DNA of 64,000 nt. Source: Seongchinamella sediminis (GTDB lineage Bacteria; Pseudomonadota; Gammaproteobacteria; Pseudomonadales; Halieaceae). The translations under genes and the position numbers were made by a program. Numbering within the stretch: the first letter of the stretch is position 1; every line of letters begins with the position of its first letter. Of the stretch, positions 1-9,154 are shown piece after piece. Under the pieces are notes generated by a model. The model did not search any database. It was not told the origin of the DNA and worked only from the letters and a program-made list of their open reading frames with translations. Where the stretch lies: assembly GCF_003457605.1 (NCBI RefSeq), contig NZ_QRAN01000013.1, forward strand, positions 59,519-123,518, in the 5' to 3' direction.

Positions 1-139
1 ACAAACCCGGATGGGCGGTAGCGGTGCGGATATTAGCGTGGATGTCAGCGTGGCGGGGCTGCTGAAGGTGATATCCAGTCTCGGCCCCGGGCAGAGCGGC
101 CGCTTCTACGACTACCAGGGCAGGGAGCTGCCCTGGTAA
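1..139 (+). CDS. C-terminal fragment of a short-chain dehydrogenase/reductase
   Basis: The frame is open from the window edge to a TAA at 137-139 and gives 45 residues ending in RFYDYQGRELPW. A tail with RMGG, then GLLKV, then RFYDYQG-ELPW is characteristic of C-factor-like members of the SDR family, which are NAD(P)-dependent oxidoreductases. The Rossmann nucleotide-binding motif and the Tyr-x3-Lys catalytic pair would lie to the left of the window, so substrate and cofactor cannot be judged. The gene is cut by the window boundary and shows no sign of being broken. Confidence 0.7.
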   Translation, partial: QTRMGGSGADISVDVSVAGLLKVISSLGPGQSGRFYDYQGRELPW

Positions 140-144
140 TACGC

Positions 145-173
145 TGGGCACTGCCCCGGCAATCGACTAGAAT
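145..173 (+). promoter_or_regulatory. putative sigma-70 promoter of the ion channel gene
   Basis: TGGGCA (145-150) and TAGAAT (168-173) are separated by 17 bases and lie about 58 bases before the channel start codon. Four of six -35 bases and five of six -10 bases match the consensus. It is the only good candidate in the 91-base gap. The assignment is from pattern only. Confidence 0.45.
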
Positions 174-230
174 AAGAGCGCTCCCGGGCGACCCTGCCCG
201 GGGTTTCCAGACCCAGAGATAATCCGCCCT

Positions 231-1046
231 ATGTCCACCCAGACAGATGCCTGGCAGGCGAGGTTTGAGCGCCTGCGCAGCAACAAGTTGTTCGAGTTGC
301 TGGTGATTTCCATTATTCTCGTGTCCGCCCTGATGATCGGGGTGAAAACCTACCCCCTGCCACCCCTGGCCAATCAGGTTATTGTTATCCTCGACTGGGG
401 CATCACCCTGTTTTTCCTCGCTGAAATCAGTGTTAGATTTCTCGGCGAGAGCGACAGGAAACGTTTTTTCCACAGCGGCTGGAACGTGTTCGATACCCTG
501 ATTGTGGTGGTCAGCCTGATTCCCATCGAGGATTCGGAGCTGGCCCTGATCGGGCGCCTGGTACGCATATTCCGGGTGTTGAGGATGGTGTCCATCATCC
601 CGGAACTGCGTACCCTGTTGAATTCCCTGCTTGCCGCCATGCCCCAGCTTGGCTACGTGATGCTGATGATGTTTATCATTTTCTATATTTACGCCGCTAT
701 CGGGTCTACCTTCTTCGCCACCATCAACCCGGTACTGTGGGGGGATATCGCGGTCTCCATGCTCACCCTGTTCCGGGTGATGACCTTCGAGGACTGGACC
801 GATGTCATGTATGAGACCATGGCGGTTTACCCCCTGAGCTGGTTCTTTTACCTCAGCTTTATCTTCCTCTCCGCCTTCGCCTTTCTGAATATGATTATCG
901 GTATCGTGGTCAATGTGCTGGAGGAGGAGCACCAGCGGCAGGCAAAAGCGGATGCCATCGCCGCCGGGGAACCCACTCTGACCGAGCTGCGCGATGAGAT
1001 CGCCGGGCTGCGGCAGCTGCTGGAAGCCCGCCACGGGAAAGGGTAA
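231..1046 (+). CDS. single-domain voltage-gated cation channel (NaChBac-like ion transporter)
   Basis: This 271-residue inner-membrane protein has the six-helix plan of bacterial NaV channels, which assemble as homotetramers. S1 begins near residue 20. The S4 voltage sensor carries four arginines at three-residue spacing (R109, R112, R115, R118). The pore loop follows TLFRVM, and the selectivity filter is TFEDWTD (185-191). A glutamate-rich, coiled-coil-like tail follows S6, as in family members. NaChBac and NavAb have TLESW at the filter. The extra acids here resemble the engineered calcium-selective CavAb filter, so the permeant ion may be Ca2+ rather than Na+ (inference). The ATG at 231 has only a weak ribosome site (AGAG). 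The next gene starts 12 bases after the stop. Confidence 0.85.
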   Translation: MSTQTDAWQARFERLRSNKLFELLVISIILVSALMIGVKTYPLPPLANQVIVILDWGITLFFLAEISVRFLGESDRKRFFHSGWNVFDTLIVVVSLIPIEDSELALIGRLVRIFRVLRMVSIIPELRTLLNSLLAAMPQLGYVMLMMFIIFYIYAAIGSTFFATINPVLWGDIAVSMLTLFRVMTFEDWTDVMYETMAVYPLSWFFYLSFIFLSAFAFLNMIIGIVVNVLEEEHQRQAKADAIAAGEPTLTELRDEIAGLRQLLEARHGKG

Positions 1047-1057
1047 GGGAACTGACA

Positions 1058-1999
1058 GTGGCGAGCCCGGCCAACGCTGGCCATAATTGGTCCATGAGAC
1101 CTTTGATTGCACTACTGCTGCTTCCCGCCTGCCTGTGGGCCAGTACCGGGCTGGCCCAGGAGCTGACGCCCCGTGCTTACTGGCCCGCTCCGCAGGGGAC
1201 CCGAATCCTCACCCTCGGGGCCGGCTTTACCGAGGGCGACACGGTGCCTGATCCTTCGCTGCCGATTTCTGGTGTTGATTCCCGAATTGCCACCGGGATG
1301 CTGGCCTACATGCAAACGCTGGACCTCTTTGGCCGGACCAGCAACCTGATTATCGAGCAGGCCTACTCCGCCGGCGAGACGACGGTGGATTTCCCCGACC
1401 GCGGCAGCCTCAGCCGTGATTACCAGGGCGCCGGCGACCTTGCCGCGACCCTGTCGGTAAACCTGATGGGGGCGCCGTCGATGAACCGCGAGGAATTCGC
1501 CGAACTGCGCCGCAACCCGCGGCCGATTCTCGGCGCCAGTCTCAAGGTGGTTGCCCCGACGGGCCGCTATGACGAGGACAGACTGCTCAATGTGGGCAGC
1601 AACCGCTGGGCCGCCAAGGCGGAACTGGGTTACATGGCGGTACTGCGCCCCAGGTGGTTGCTGGAGTTCGAACTGGGTGTCTGGGTGTTTGACGACAATG
1701 ACGAATTTCTCGGCATGACACGGAAACAGGGATCGATCAGGTCGGTCGAGATGCATCTGGTCAGGCGCTTCTCACCCGGCCTCTGGGCTTCTCTTGACCT
1801 GACCGGCTACCGCGGCGGGCAGAGCGAGATAGGGGGCCGGCGACTTGACGACCTGCAGCGGGACTCCAAGTTCGGCTTCACCCTGGCCTATCCCTTTGCC
1901 GGCAGGCACGCGCTGCGTTTCAGTTATGCCACCGGCTCGGTGAATGATTCTGAAGAAAACTTTGACGTCCTCCAGCTCAGCTACTCGCGCCTGTTCTGA
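1058..1999 (+). CDS. outer-membrane beta-barrel protein, MetA-pathway-of-phenol-degradation-like transporter family
   Basis: The 313-residue exported protein has a signal peptide (MRPLIALLLLPACLWAS ... LAQ). Alternating aromatic/polar segments follow, and it ends in SYSRLF with a terminal Phe, typical of an outer-membrane barrel. The pattern resembles the family annotated as putative MetA-pathway of phenol degradation/SphA-like transporter. That name reflects context in other species and does not establish a function here. The start chosen is GTG at 1058, seven bases after AAGGGA. An internal ATG at 1094 would begin directly at the signal peptide and is a fair alternative. It follows the channel gene closely and could be co-transcribed. 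No substrate can be inferred. Confidence 0.6.
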   Translation: MASPANAGHNWSMRPLIALLLLPACLWASTGLAQELTPRAYWPAPQGTRILTLGAGFTEGDTVPDPSLPISGVDSRIATGMLAYMQTLDLFGRTSNLIIEQAYSAGETTVDFPDRGSLSRDYQGAGDLAATLSVNLMGAPSMNREEFAELRRNPRPILGASLKVVAPTGRYDEDRLLNVGSNRWAAKAELGYMAVLRPRWLLEFELGVWVFDDNDEFLGMTRKQGSIRSVEMHLVRRFSPGLWASLDLTGYRGGQSEIGGRRLDDLQRDSKFGFTLAYPFAGRHALRFSYATGSVNDSEENFDVLQLSYSRLF

Positions 2000-2040
2000 C
2001 CCCCAGAATTCATTACCCGGCCGGGGCCCGGGCCGGGCCC

Positions 2041-2112
2041 GTCATTCCGGCGCACAAGGTGAATTGTGCTGCAAGCACAAGAGAAGGTGCCCTGGGGTAA
2101 GCCGGCATCCAT
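2041..2112 (-). repeat. modular REP-like element with one 45-nt stem-loop unit (copy A)
   Basis: Read on the minus strand, the order is a 15-base left flank ATGGATGCCGGCTTA (2112-2098), one 45-base unit (2097-2053) and a right flank CGCCGGAATGAC (2052-2041). The unit starts CCCCAGGGCACCTTCTC and contains the perfect stem TTGTGCT-TGC-AGCACAA. The same module recurs with two units at 15571-15681 and three at 59851-60011. It fills the gap between two convergent genes, the outer-membrane protein and ychF. Confidence 0.8.
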
Positions 2113-2154
2113 ATGGCAGGGCCTGTGCAGAGTGGCGCAACGTCAGCGCATGGC

Positions 2155-3249
2155 CTAAACGTTAAAACGGAAGTGGATCACGTCGCCGTCCTGCACCACG
2201 TAGTCCTTGCCCTCCAGGCGCCAGCGGCCCGCGTCCTTGGCGCCCTGCTCGCCGCCGAACTCGATGAAGTCGTCGTAGGCGATGACTTCGGCGCGGATAA
2301 AGCCTTTCTCGAAATCAGTATGGATCACGCCCGCCGCTTGCGGGGCAGTAGCGCCGACCCTGACAGTCCAGGCGCGGACTTCCTTGACGCCGGCGGTGAA
2401 GTAGGTGTGCAGGTTGAGCAGGTCGTAACCGGCGCGGATTACCCGGTTCAGGCCCGGTTCCTCCATGCCCAGGTCGGCGAGGAACTCGGCGCGCTCCTCG
2501 TCGTCCAGTTCGATGATCTCGGATTCCAGCTTGTTGCAGATCACCACCACCGAGGCGTTTTCCTCAGCGGCTATGGCGCGCACCACGTCCAGGTGGGGAT
2601 TGTCCTCAAAGCCGTCCTCATCCACGTTGGCAATGTACATGGTGGGTTTGACGGTGAGCAGGAACAGGGTTTTCACCAGTGCCTGTTCGCTGTCATTGAG
2701 CTGCAGGCCGCGTACCGGCTTTGCCTCGTTGAGCTGCGGCAGCAGCTTGTTTTCAAGTAACGCCTTCATCGCCACCGCTTCCTTGTCGCCGCTCTTGGCG
2801 ATGCGCACCACCTTTTGCAGCTGCTTTTCGCAGCTTTCCAGGTCGGCCAGGGCCAGTTCGGTGTTGATGATTTCTATGTCCGCGGCCGGGTCGATCTGGT
2901 TGGCCACGTGAATGACGTTGTCGTCTTCAAAACAGCGCACCACATGGGCGATGGCATCGGTCTCGCGGATATTGGCCAGGAACTGGTTGCCCAGGCCTTC
3001 ACCTTTGGAGGCACCCGCCACCAGCCCGGCAATGTCGACGAATTCCATGGTGGTCGCCACTTCCTTCTGCGGCTTCACAATGGCCGCAATCCTGTCCTGC
3101 CGCGGGTCGGGGATGGGTACCACGCCGGCGTTGGGCTCAATGGTGCAGAAGGGGAAGTTTTCGGCGTCGATGCCCGCCCGGGTGAGGGCGTTGAACAGGG
3201 TGGACTTGCCCACATTGGGCAGGCCGACAATACCGCATTTGAAACCCAT
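2155..3249 (-). CDS. ychF: redox-regulated ribosome-binding ATPase YchF
   Basis: This is a 364-residue TRAFAC-class P-loop protein of the Obg/YchF family. The P-loop is GLPNVGKST near residue 9, then a [10 protein letters not shown] switch II region and a C-terminal TGS domain ending FRFNV. YchF/OLA1 prefers ATP to GTP because of a changed G4 motif; here the equivalent segment reads NKLESE. It binds ribosomes and is linked to stress and translation quality control. Length matches the family (363). The start is ATG at 3249, after AGGAC. It is the last gene of the minus-strand cluster after pth, an arrangement common in gammaproteobacteria. Confidence 0.96.
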   Translation of the reverse strand: MGFKCGIVGLPNVGKSTLFNALTRAGIDAENFPFCTIEPNAGVVPIPDPRQDRIAAIVKPQKEVATTMEFVDIAGLVAGASKGEGLGNQFLANIRETDAIAHVVRCFEDDNVIHVANQIDPAADIEIINTELALADLESCEKQLQKVVRIAKSGDKEAVAMKALLENKLLPQLNEAKPVRGLQLNDSEQALVKTLFLLTVKPTMYIANVDEDGFEDNPHLDVVRAIAAEENASVVVICNKLESEIIELDDEERAEFLADLGMEEPGLNRVIRAGYDLLNLHTYFTAGVKEVRAWTVRVGATAPQAAGVIHTDFEKGFIRAEVIAYDDFIEFGGEQGAKDAGRWRLEGKDYVVQDGDVIHFRFNV

Positions 3250-3274
3250 TTAAGTGTCCTGTCTGGTGTGCGGC

Positions 3275-3862
3275 TCAGGCCGCGCTAAAACTGTGTAGTC
3301 GGGTCATCGCCCTGGTTTGATCCCCGTCCAGCAGCAGCGGCAGGGCGGCGATGGCCTCGTCGATACACGCATCAATGCGTGTCCGATCCACCTGCGAGGG
3401 CTGGCTGAGCACGTATCCTGACACTTTCGATGCGTGTCCCGGATGGTCAATGCCAATGCGCAGGCGGTAGAAGTTTCTGTTGTTGCCAAGCGCCGGGACA
3501 ATATCACGCAGCCCATTATGCCCCCCGTGGCCGCCGCCCTGTTTGAACCTGGCCTTGCCCGCCGGGATATCCAGTTCATCGTGGACGATGAGAATTTCCT
3601 CGGGCGCTATCTTGTAGAAGCCGGCCATCGCCGCCACGGCCCTGCCGGAACGGTTCATGAACGTGGTGGGGATGAGCAGGCGCAGGTCATGGCCGGCGAA
3701 ATTGATGCGGCCGACCAGTCCGGAAAATTTTGATTCCGCCTGTAAAGGCGTGTTGCACTGCCGGGCCAGGGCCTCGACGAAGTCGGCGCCCGCGTTATGG
3801 CGGGTGCCCCGGTACTCACTACCGGGGTTACCCAGTCCGGCGATCAGCTTGATGGCTGTCAA
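3275..3862 (-). CDS. pth: peptidyl-tRNA hydrolase
   Basis: The 195-residue cytosolic enzyme hydrolyses peptidyl-tRNA released from stalled ribosomes. The N-terminus [19 protein letters not shown] contains the family signature with the catalytic His (near residue 23). The FMNRSG segment and the [11 protein letters not shown] loop with HDELD are also present. The start codon is TTG at 3862, which gives [14 protein letters not shown] in line with family N-termini; there is no good Shine-Dalgarno sequence. It lies 23 bases downstream of rplY and 25 upstream of ychF, so the three are probably one transcript. Confidence 0.96.
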   Translation of the reverse strand: MTAIKLIAGLGNPGSEYRGTRHNAGADFVEALARQCNTPLQAESKFSGLVGRINFAGHDLRLLIPTTFMNRSGRAVAAMAGFYKIAPEEILIVHDELDIPAGKARFKQGGGHGGHNGLRDIVPALGNNRNFYRLRIGIDHPGHASKVSGYVLSQPSQVDRTRIDACIDEAIAALPLLLDGDQTRAMTRLHSFSAA

Positions 3863-3885
3863 CGCGGGGCCAAAGAGCGAGGGAA

Positions 3886-4557
3886 TCAGTCCTCGCTGTC
3901 GCCTTCTTCGGCAGTGTCGTCACCGGCATCAGCCGCTTCCGGCGCGCTCTCGTCCTCGTCCTCGTCAGCGGCGCCACGGGGCGCGATAACGGAGGCGATG
4001 GCCAGGTCGTGGTCTTCACCCAGGGCCAGGGCCACGGAAGTGACGCCTTCAGGCAGCGTGACCTCGGACAGGTGAACAATCTGGCCGGTAACCACATCCT
4101 TCATGTCCACTTCGATGTACTCGGGGATGTCACCGGGCAGACAGGATACCTCGATGTCGGTTTCCTGGTGCTGGATCACTCCGCCTTCCATCTTGACGCC
4201 GTGGCAGCTCTCCTCGTTGAGGAAGTGAATCGGCACGTGCACCTTGATCGCCACCTTCTCGTCAACGCGCATGAAGTCGGCGTGCATGACCTCGTCCCTG
4301 GAGGGGTGACGCTGCAGGTCCTTGAGGATCGCCTTTTGCACGTCGCCGCCGACGTTTACCGCCAGCACGTGCGAGTAGAAGGCCTCGTTTTCCAGGGACT
4401 TTTCGATATCCTTGCGCACCAGGGTAAGTGGCTGCGGTTCTTTGTCGCCACCGTAAATGATGGCAGGAACTTTATCTGCTTGACGACGCAGGCGGCGGCT
4501 CGCACCTTTCCCCATGTCCTCGCGCAGCTCGGCTTGTACTTCAAATTGGTCGGACAT
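3886..4557 (-). CDS. rplY: 50S ribosomal protein L25/general stress protein Ctc
   Basis: The 223-residue protein has the N-terminal L25 domain ([18 protein letters not shown]), which binds 5S rRNA. A longer C-terminal beta domain of the TL5/Ctc type follows. It ends in a very acidic tail of Asp, Glu and Ala (last ~30 residues). The long Ctc form is usual outside the Enterobacteriaceae, whose L25 is about 94 residues. ATG at 4557 is preceded by a strong AAGGAG. The prs-rplY-pth-ychF order is conserved in Pseudomonas-like genomes. Confidence 0.95.
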   Translation of the reverse strand: MSDQFEVQAELREDMGKGASRRLRRQADKVPAIIYGGDKEPQPLTLVRKDIEKSLENEAFYSHVLAVNVGGDVQKAILKDLQRHPSRDEVMHADFMRVDEKVAIKVHVPIHFLNEESCHGVKMEGGVIQHQETDIEVSCLPGDIPEYIEVDMKDVVTGQIVHLSEVTLPEGVTSVALALGEDHDLAIASVIAPRGAADEDEDESAPEAADAGDDTAEEGDSED

Positions 4558-4626
4558 AGCCAGACTCCTTTGATATTCGCTGCAACGCCTGCGACCAGCG
4601 CGGCAGCGGGTTAAGTAAACGCTGTT

Positions 4627-5574
4627 CTAGGTGAACAGCGCGCTGATGGATTCCCCGTTTGCCACCCTGCGCATGGACTCGGCCAGCAGGTCGGCAGTGG
4701 TGAGAACGCGAATCTTGTTGATGGATTGCGCCTCCGCACTGAGGGGAATCGTATCGGTGACTACCAGCTGGTCGAGCTGGGAGTTCCGAATATTGTCCAG
4801 CGCCTTGCCCGACAGTACCGCGTGGGTACAGTAGGCATAGACCGCCAGTGCTCCGCGCTCTTTCAGCGCGTTGGCCGCCTGGCACAGGGTGCCGGCGGTG
4901 TCTACCATGTCGTCCACCAGCACACAGGTGCGGCCTTCCACGTCACCGATCAGGTTCATGACCTGGGCCTCGTTGGCCTTGGGGCGACGCTTGTCGATAA
5001 TCGCCAGGTCCGCCTCGTTGAGCTGCTTGGCGATGGCCCTGGCCCTGACCACACCGCCAATGTCCGGCGATACCACGATCAGGTTCTCGTAGTTCTGGGC
5101 CCCGATATCGTCGTTCAATATCGGTGAGCCGTAGACGTTGTCCACCGGGCACTTGAAAAAGCCCTGGATCTGCTCGGCGTGCAGGTCCATGGTGAGTACG
5201 CGATCGACACCGACACCCACCATCATGTCCGCCACCACCTTGGCGGTAATTGGTACCCGGGCGGAGCGCACCCGCCGGTCCTGCCTGGCGTAACCGAAGT
5301 AGGGCACCACTGCGGTGATGCTGTCTGCCGAGGCGCGACGCAGGGCGTCGATCATCACCAGCAGCTCCATCAGGTTATCGTTGGTGGGCGCGCAGGTGGA
5401 CTGGACGACGAACACGTCCTTGCTGCGCACATTCTCGTTCAGCTCCACGGCGATCTCACCGTCACTGAACTTGCCCACGTCAGCGTTACCCAGAGACAGG
5501 TACAGTCGGCTGGCAACTTTTTGCGCCAGTTCCGGGTTTGCGTTGCCTGTGAAGACCATCATTTTCGAGGACAC
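4627..5574 (-). CDS. prs: ribose-phosphate pyrophosphokinase (PRPP synthetase)
   Basis: This 315-residue class I enzyme makes PRPP from ribose 5-phosphate and ATP, feeding purine, pyrimidine, NAD, histidine and tryptophan synthesis. Visible motifs are FSDGE near residue 37, [16 protein letters not shown] (the flexible ATP-binding loop), the metal-binding [11 protein letters not shown] and the PRPP-binding loop [14 protein letters not shown] at 5574 is chosen because an AGG lies upstream. The ATG four codons later has no ribosome site, and homologues begin with a short extension before MMVFTGNA. A tRNA-Gln gene lies just upstream on the same strand. Confidence 0.97.
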   Translation of the reverse strand: MSSKMMVFTGNANPELAQKVASRLYLSLGNADVGKFSDGEIAVELNENVRSKDVFVVQSTCAPTNDNLMELLVMIDALRRASADSITAVVPYFGYARQDRRVRSARVPITAKVVADMMVGVGVDRVLTMDLHAEQIQGFFKCPVDNVYGSPILNDDIGAQNYENLIVVSPDIGGVVRARAIAKQLNEADLAIIDKRRPKANEAQVMNLIGDVEGRTCVLVDDMVDTAGTLCQAANALKERGALAVYAYCTHAVLSGKALDNIRNSQLDQLVVTDTIPLSAEAQSINKIRVLTTADLLAESMRRVANGESISALFT

Positions 5575-5661
5575 TAAGCGCTACCTTTCATGGTGTGTTC
5601 GGGAAAACTGCCGCACATAAAAATAGTGCCATACACCACAGGATGCATGGCACCTTGAATA

Positions 5662-5736
5662 TGGCTGGGGTGGGAGGATTCGAACCTCCGAATGCCAGGA
5701 TCAAAACCTGGTGCCTTGCCGCTTGGCGACACCCCA
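5662..5736 (-). tRNA. tRNA-Gln (anticodon TTG)
   Basis: The minus strand folds as a 75-nt cloverleaf. The acceptor stem is TGGGGTG/CACCCCA with discriminator G and an encoded CCA at 5664-5662. The D arm includes GCCAAGCGGCAAGGC, the anticodon loop is TTTTGAT, and the T arm is GGAGGTTCGAATCCTCC. The anticodon TTG (UUG) reads Gln CAA/CAG codons. The gene begins one base after the ispE stop codon and ends 87 bases before prs, so it is most likely cut out of the operon transcript. Confidence 0.97.
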
Positions 5737-5737
5737 A

Positions 5738-6586
5738 TCAATCTTTGGGTCCTGCCAGTGCGCTTAACACTGGCGACTTGTTCAGGGCTCTGGCCACAAA
5801 CCCCTGCATCGGAGCTGGTAGCTGGCCCAGGGCTGACCTGGCCTGTTGTTCATTCGGGAAGCTTGCGAATACGCAGGCGCCGGTACCGGTCAATCTAGCC
5901 TCCCCAAAATTCTCCAGAAATTTCAAAGCGTTATCAACCTCTGGGTAGAGTTCTCTAACGATTTTCTGGCAGTCGTTGCGGGAGTGGCCCTCGAAAAAGG
6001 CGGCTATTTTGATGGGAGACGTGTTCCGTGTCAATCGCTCATGTGAAAAAATTTCGGCGGTGGAAATACGGCACTGGGGGGCGACCACCAGGTACCAGCG
6101 TTCAGGCAAATCCACGGGGGTCAGTATTTCACCAACGCCCTCCGCCCAGGCGGTGTGGCCGGCGGTAAACACCGGCACATCCGCTCCCAGTTTTACCCCG
6201 AGCTGTTCCAGGGGAAGGTCAGCCAGCCCCAGCTGCCAGAGCTGGTTAAGTGCGAGCAGGGTGGTGGCGGCATTGGAGCTGCCGCCGCCCAGGCCACCGC
6301 CCTCTGGAATCCGCTTGACCACCTCGATATGCGCCCCCTGGTCGCGGTGGATACGCGGCAGCGCCTGGGCAGCGCGAACAATGAGGTTGTCCTCCAGCGG
6401 AATGTCCAGCTCGCAGCCGGCGAGGGTGATTTCACCGCTGTTGTTGGCGGTGAAGGTCAGCGTGTCACCCCAGTCCAGCAGTTGAAACAGCGTTTGCAAC
6501 TGGTGGTAACCGTCAGCACGGCGTCCGGTAATGTGCAGGAACAGGTTGAGCTTGGCCGGGGACAGCAGTGTCAGGGAAGCGCTCAT
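5738..6586 (-). CDS. ispE: 4-diphosphocytidyl-2-C-methyl-D-erythritol kinase
   Basis: This GHMP-family kinase phosphorylates CDP-methylerythritol in the MEP isoprenoid pathway. The N-terminus [20 protein letters not shown] carries the catalytic Lys and the substrate loop. The ATP-binding GHMP motif [14 protein letters not shown] lies near residue 95, and a C-terminal [10 protein letters not shown] loop is present. With the ATG at 6586 it has 282 residues and overlaps lolB by the ATGA coupling sequence, which decides this start over one 21 bases upstream. ispH of the same pathway lies at 37036-37986. Confidence 0.95.
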   Translation of the reverse strand: MSASLTLLSPAKLNLFLHITGRRADGYHQLQTLFQLLDWGDTLTFTANNSGEITLAGCELDIPLEDNLIVRAAQALPRIHRDQGAHIEVVKRIPEGGGLGGGSSNAATTLLALNQLWQLGLADLPLEQLGVKLGADVPVFTAGHTAWAEGVGEILTPVDLPERWYLVVAPQCRISTAEIFSHERLTRNTSPIKIAAFFEGHSRNDCQKIVRELYPEVDNALKFLENFGEARLTGTGACVFASFPNEQQARSALGQLPAPMQGFVARALNKSPVLSALAGPKD

Positions 6587-7194
6587 GGTGCTGAGAAGTC
6601 TCCCCATTCCCGCAGCAGGATGCGCGCCCGGGTCTCGCCCCGGGAAACCTGCAGCCGGGTGGGCAGCAGGTAGCCGCCGAAACTGGCAAACTGCTGGTAG
6701 TCGATGGTCCAGCCCAGCTGTTGCAGCTGCTCAGGCAGTTGTCCGGCAGCGTCCAGCAGTAGCGACTGTACCGGCGACCCGGGCGCCGGGACCCCCTTCA
6801 GCCAGTGATGCAGCGAGCGCACGGGCAGGTCCCAGCTGTGTTCATCTCCCAGCGCGGGATCGTCCAGGTCCCAGCGGCTGTAGTCATCGCCCTGGCGCAC
6901 TTCCAGCAGACTGCCGTCACTGTCGATGGTGGTCGCGCTGATACCCATGGGGCCGGACAGCCGCAGGTGACTGGCCTCCCCGATTTGCTGCCACAGCAGG
7001 CTTGCCGATTCCGCCTGTTCCGCGGTGCGCAGGGCGATTTTACCGCTGGCTGTCCAGTGGCTCAGCTGTTGCAGCTGTTCCCGGTGCGCGTGCCAGCTCG
7101 CCTTGCCGGATTCCGGTGCCGGAGCGGGCATGCCGGCGCAGCCAGCCAGGGCCAGCAGCAGGAGCCAGATTAATGCTGGTTGCACAGTGCTCAC
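6583..7194 (-). CDS. lolB: outer-membrane lipoprotein localisation factor LolB
   Basis: The 203-residue lipoprotein has signal sequence [10 protein letters not shown] with lipobox LAGC, so it is acylated at about Cys19. In the Lol system it accepts lipoproteins from periplasmic LolA and inserts them into the outer membrane. Family features are the [10 protein letters not shown] strand, the GPMGI segment and [20 protein letters not shown] near the C-terminus. The GTG start at 7194 overlaps the stop of the upstream TPR gene (GTGA) and its own stop overlaps ispE, so all three look translationally coupled. The lolB-ispE-prs order is conserved in gammaproteobacteria. Confidence 0.94.
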   Translation of the reverse strand: MSTVQPALIWLLLLALAGCAGMPAPAPESGKASWHAHREQLQQLSHWTASGKIALRTAEQAESASLLWQQIGEASHLRLSGPMGISATTIDSDGSLLEVRQGDDYSRWDLDDPALGDEHSWDLPVRSLHHWLKGVPAPGSPVQSLLLDAAGQLPEQLQQLGWTIDYQQFASFGGYLLPTRLQVSRGETRARILLREWGDFSAP

Positions 7195-8945
7195 AGGACG
7201 CCGGCGGTAGCCCCCGGAGATTGTGGCGCGGTGAGCAGGTTGTCGACGCCCAGGCGCTCAAGCGTTTCGCGCAATACCGGGTGTTGCGGGTCCTTGAGCA
7301 GTGCGCCCCGCCACACCTGGCGCGCTTTTTCGGTATTGCCACTAACCCACAGGACTTCACCGAGGTGGGCGGCTACCTCCGGATCGGGAAAGGCGGCATA
7401 GGCGCGGGTCAGGTACTCGATGGCGCTTTCATATTTGCCCTGGCGATAGAGCACCCAGCCCATGCTGTCGAGAATGGCCGGTTCATCCGGCTCCAGCTCC
7501 AGGGCGCGCGAAATCAGTTTGTAGGCTTCGTCGAATCGGCTGGTCTGGTCCGCGAGGGTATAGCCCAGGGCATTGAGGGCTGTAGCGTTGTTGGGGTCAC
7601 GGGCGAGAATCGCCCGCAGGTCCGCTTCCATCAGCGCCAGGTCATCCTGTTGCTGGCCGAGCATTGAGCGGGCATAGCGCAGTGAGGCCGAGTCGGGGAA
7701 ATCCTCGATGCCGGCATTGAGCACGGCCATTGCCGCCAGCCCGGCGCCTGCGGTGCTGAGGATATCGGCCTCGATGCCGTACAGCTGCTCACTGCGCGTT
7801 GGCTGCTCGCGCCGCTGTCTTGCGAACCAGGCATAGCTGGCGTCGATCTGCCCGCCCTCGACCAGGATCCGGCCGATGCGCTGGCTGGCGGCGAGGTATT
7901 GCCGGGAATCACCGATCTTCATGTAGAACTCCAGCGCCTCCGACGGTTGCTGCTGGTCCTCCGCTATCCGGCCCAGGTAGTAGTAGGCCTCGTCCTGTCG
8001 CCTGCCGGTGGCCAGTACCTTGTTCAGGTAGGCCCTGGCCGCCAGATCGTCACCGATCTCCCGGTTGATCAGTGCCAGCGACAGCAGCAGGTCGGCATCG
8101 CCGGGTGACTGCACCGACAGCAGCTCGAACTGGCTGCGGGCAGCCTCGATATCGGAGCTGGTGAGCAGGCGCGCGTACTCCAGGCGCAGGCGGGAGTCCT
8201 CCGGATTGGCCGCCAGCGCTTTTTCTATGCGGGCGTAGGGATCGGAGGCGCCGGTCTGGGTCAGTATGCGCGCTTCCAGTAGCAGGGCCTGGTGCTGGCC
8301 CGGCTCAACCTGGAACAGGCTTTTCAGCCTGGCCAGGGCCTGCGGGTACTGTTCGAACTCGGTATTGATCAGGGCCATGGTCAGCAACAGCGCCGGGTCC
8401 CGGGGGAATTCGGCCAGCATGTCGTTAAGACCCTTTACCAGCTGCGACTGTTGTTCGGCCGTGAGCTGGTCGAAGCCCTGCAGCAGCAGGGGAAAGTTGG
8501 CCTGCTTGCCGCCCCGGGCGACAACCGCCATGTGGGGCAGGGCGGCGACCGGTTGCCGGGTCCTGGCCAGCAATATGGCGGCCGTGTTGTTGGCCTCAAG
8601 GTCGCCGGGCTCCTGGGCCAGCCACAGCTGCACCGCTGCCAGGGCCTGCTCGTCGTTCTCGGTAAACTGGGCCAGGTGGGTGGCATGGCGGGACACACCC
8701 GCATCCTGCAGCTTGCTGGCCTGTTGCAGGTAATTGTCCAGGGCCGTCTGGTAGTCGCGGCGACGGATGGCAAATTCCGCCACCAGCAGGGGATACACGC
8801 TGTCTGCGGGAATCGCCCGTTCGGGCAGCTCTGCCGTCAGCGCTGCGGGCGGCTCGGTGCTGTCAGCCGCGGGTTCCGGCGGTGCGGTAGAGGCACAGGC
8901 CGCCAGCAGCGAGGAGCCGAGGGCAATGGTGGCAAAACGGCGCAT
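7191..8945 (-). CDS. tetratricopeptide-repeat lipoprotein
   Basis: The 584-residue exported protein has signal ATIALGSSLLAAC with lipobox LAAC, so lipid-anchored at about Cys17. Serial helical TPR units follow; clear examples near the C-terminus are NALGYTLADQTSRFDEAY, LDSMGWVLYRQGKYESA and AAHLGEVLWVSGNTEKA. A TPR protein next to lolB and divergent from hemA is a conserved Pseudomonas-type arrangement. Such proteins generally scaffold envelope complexes. No enzymatic motif is visible and no partner can be named. The 209-base gap to hemA must hold both divergent promoters. Confidence 0.85.
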   Translation of the reverse strand: MRRFATIALGSSLLAACASTAPPEPAADSTEPPAALTAELPERAIPADSVYPLLVAEFAIRRRDYQTALDNYLQQASKLQDAGVSRHATHLAQFTENDEQALAAVQLWLAQEPGDLEANNTAAILLARTRQPVAALPHMAVVARGGKQANFPLLLQGFDQLTAEQQSQLVKGLNDMLAEFPRDPALLLTMALINTEFEQYPQALARLKSLFQVEPGQHQALLLEARILTQTGASDPYARIEKALAANPEDSRLRLEYARLLTSSDIEAARSQFELLSVQSPGDADLLLSLALINREIGDDLAARAYLNKVLATGRRQDEAYYYLGRIAEDQQQPSEALEFYMKIGDSRQYLAASQRIGRILVEGGQIDASYAWFARQRREQPTRSEQLYGIEADILSTAGAGLAAMAVLNAGIEDFPDSASLRYARSMLGQQQDDLALMEADLRAILARDPNNATALNALGYTLADQTSRFDEAYKLISRALELEPDEPAILDSMGWVLYRQGKYESAIEYLTRAYAAFPDPEVAAHLGEVLWVSGNTEKARQVWRGALLKDPQHPVLRETLERLGVDNLLTAPQSPGATAGVL

Positions 8946-9154
8946 GGGTGTACCGCGAACTTCCGTGACATCTGGGCCGCCTATGATGACACAGGCCGGC
9001 CCGGAAACCCAAGGTCTGCGCCAGCTGCGGCCGGGCGGGCTATTTCCCGGCTAACTTGTTAAAATCACAGCCAATTTTTGCCGGATGTGCTAAGGTGCGC
9101 CGGTTTTTGACCGGGTTCGCGCGAGTGGCCCGCACCGGAGTGTTGGACGACACC

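Noticed and set aside
9056..9154. N-terminal extension of hemA by 33 residues.
   Set aside because: The extension has no counterpart in glutamyl-tRNA reductases; [13 protein letters not shown] at 9155 is the expected start.
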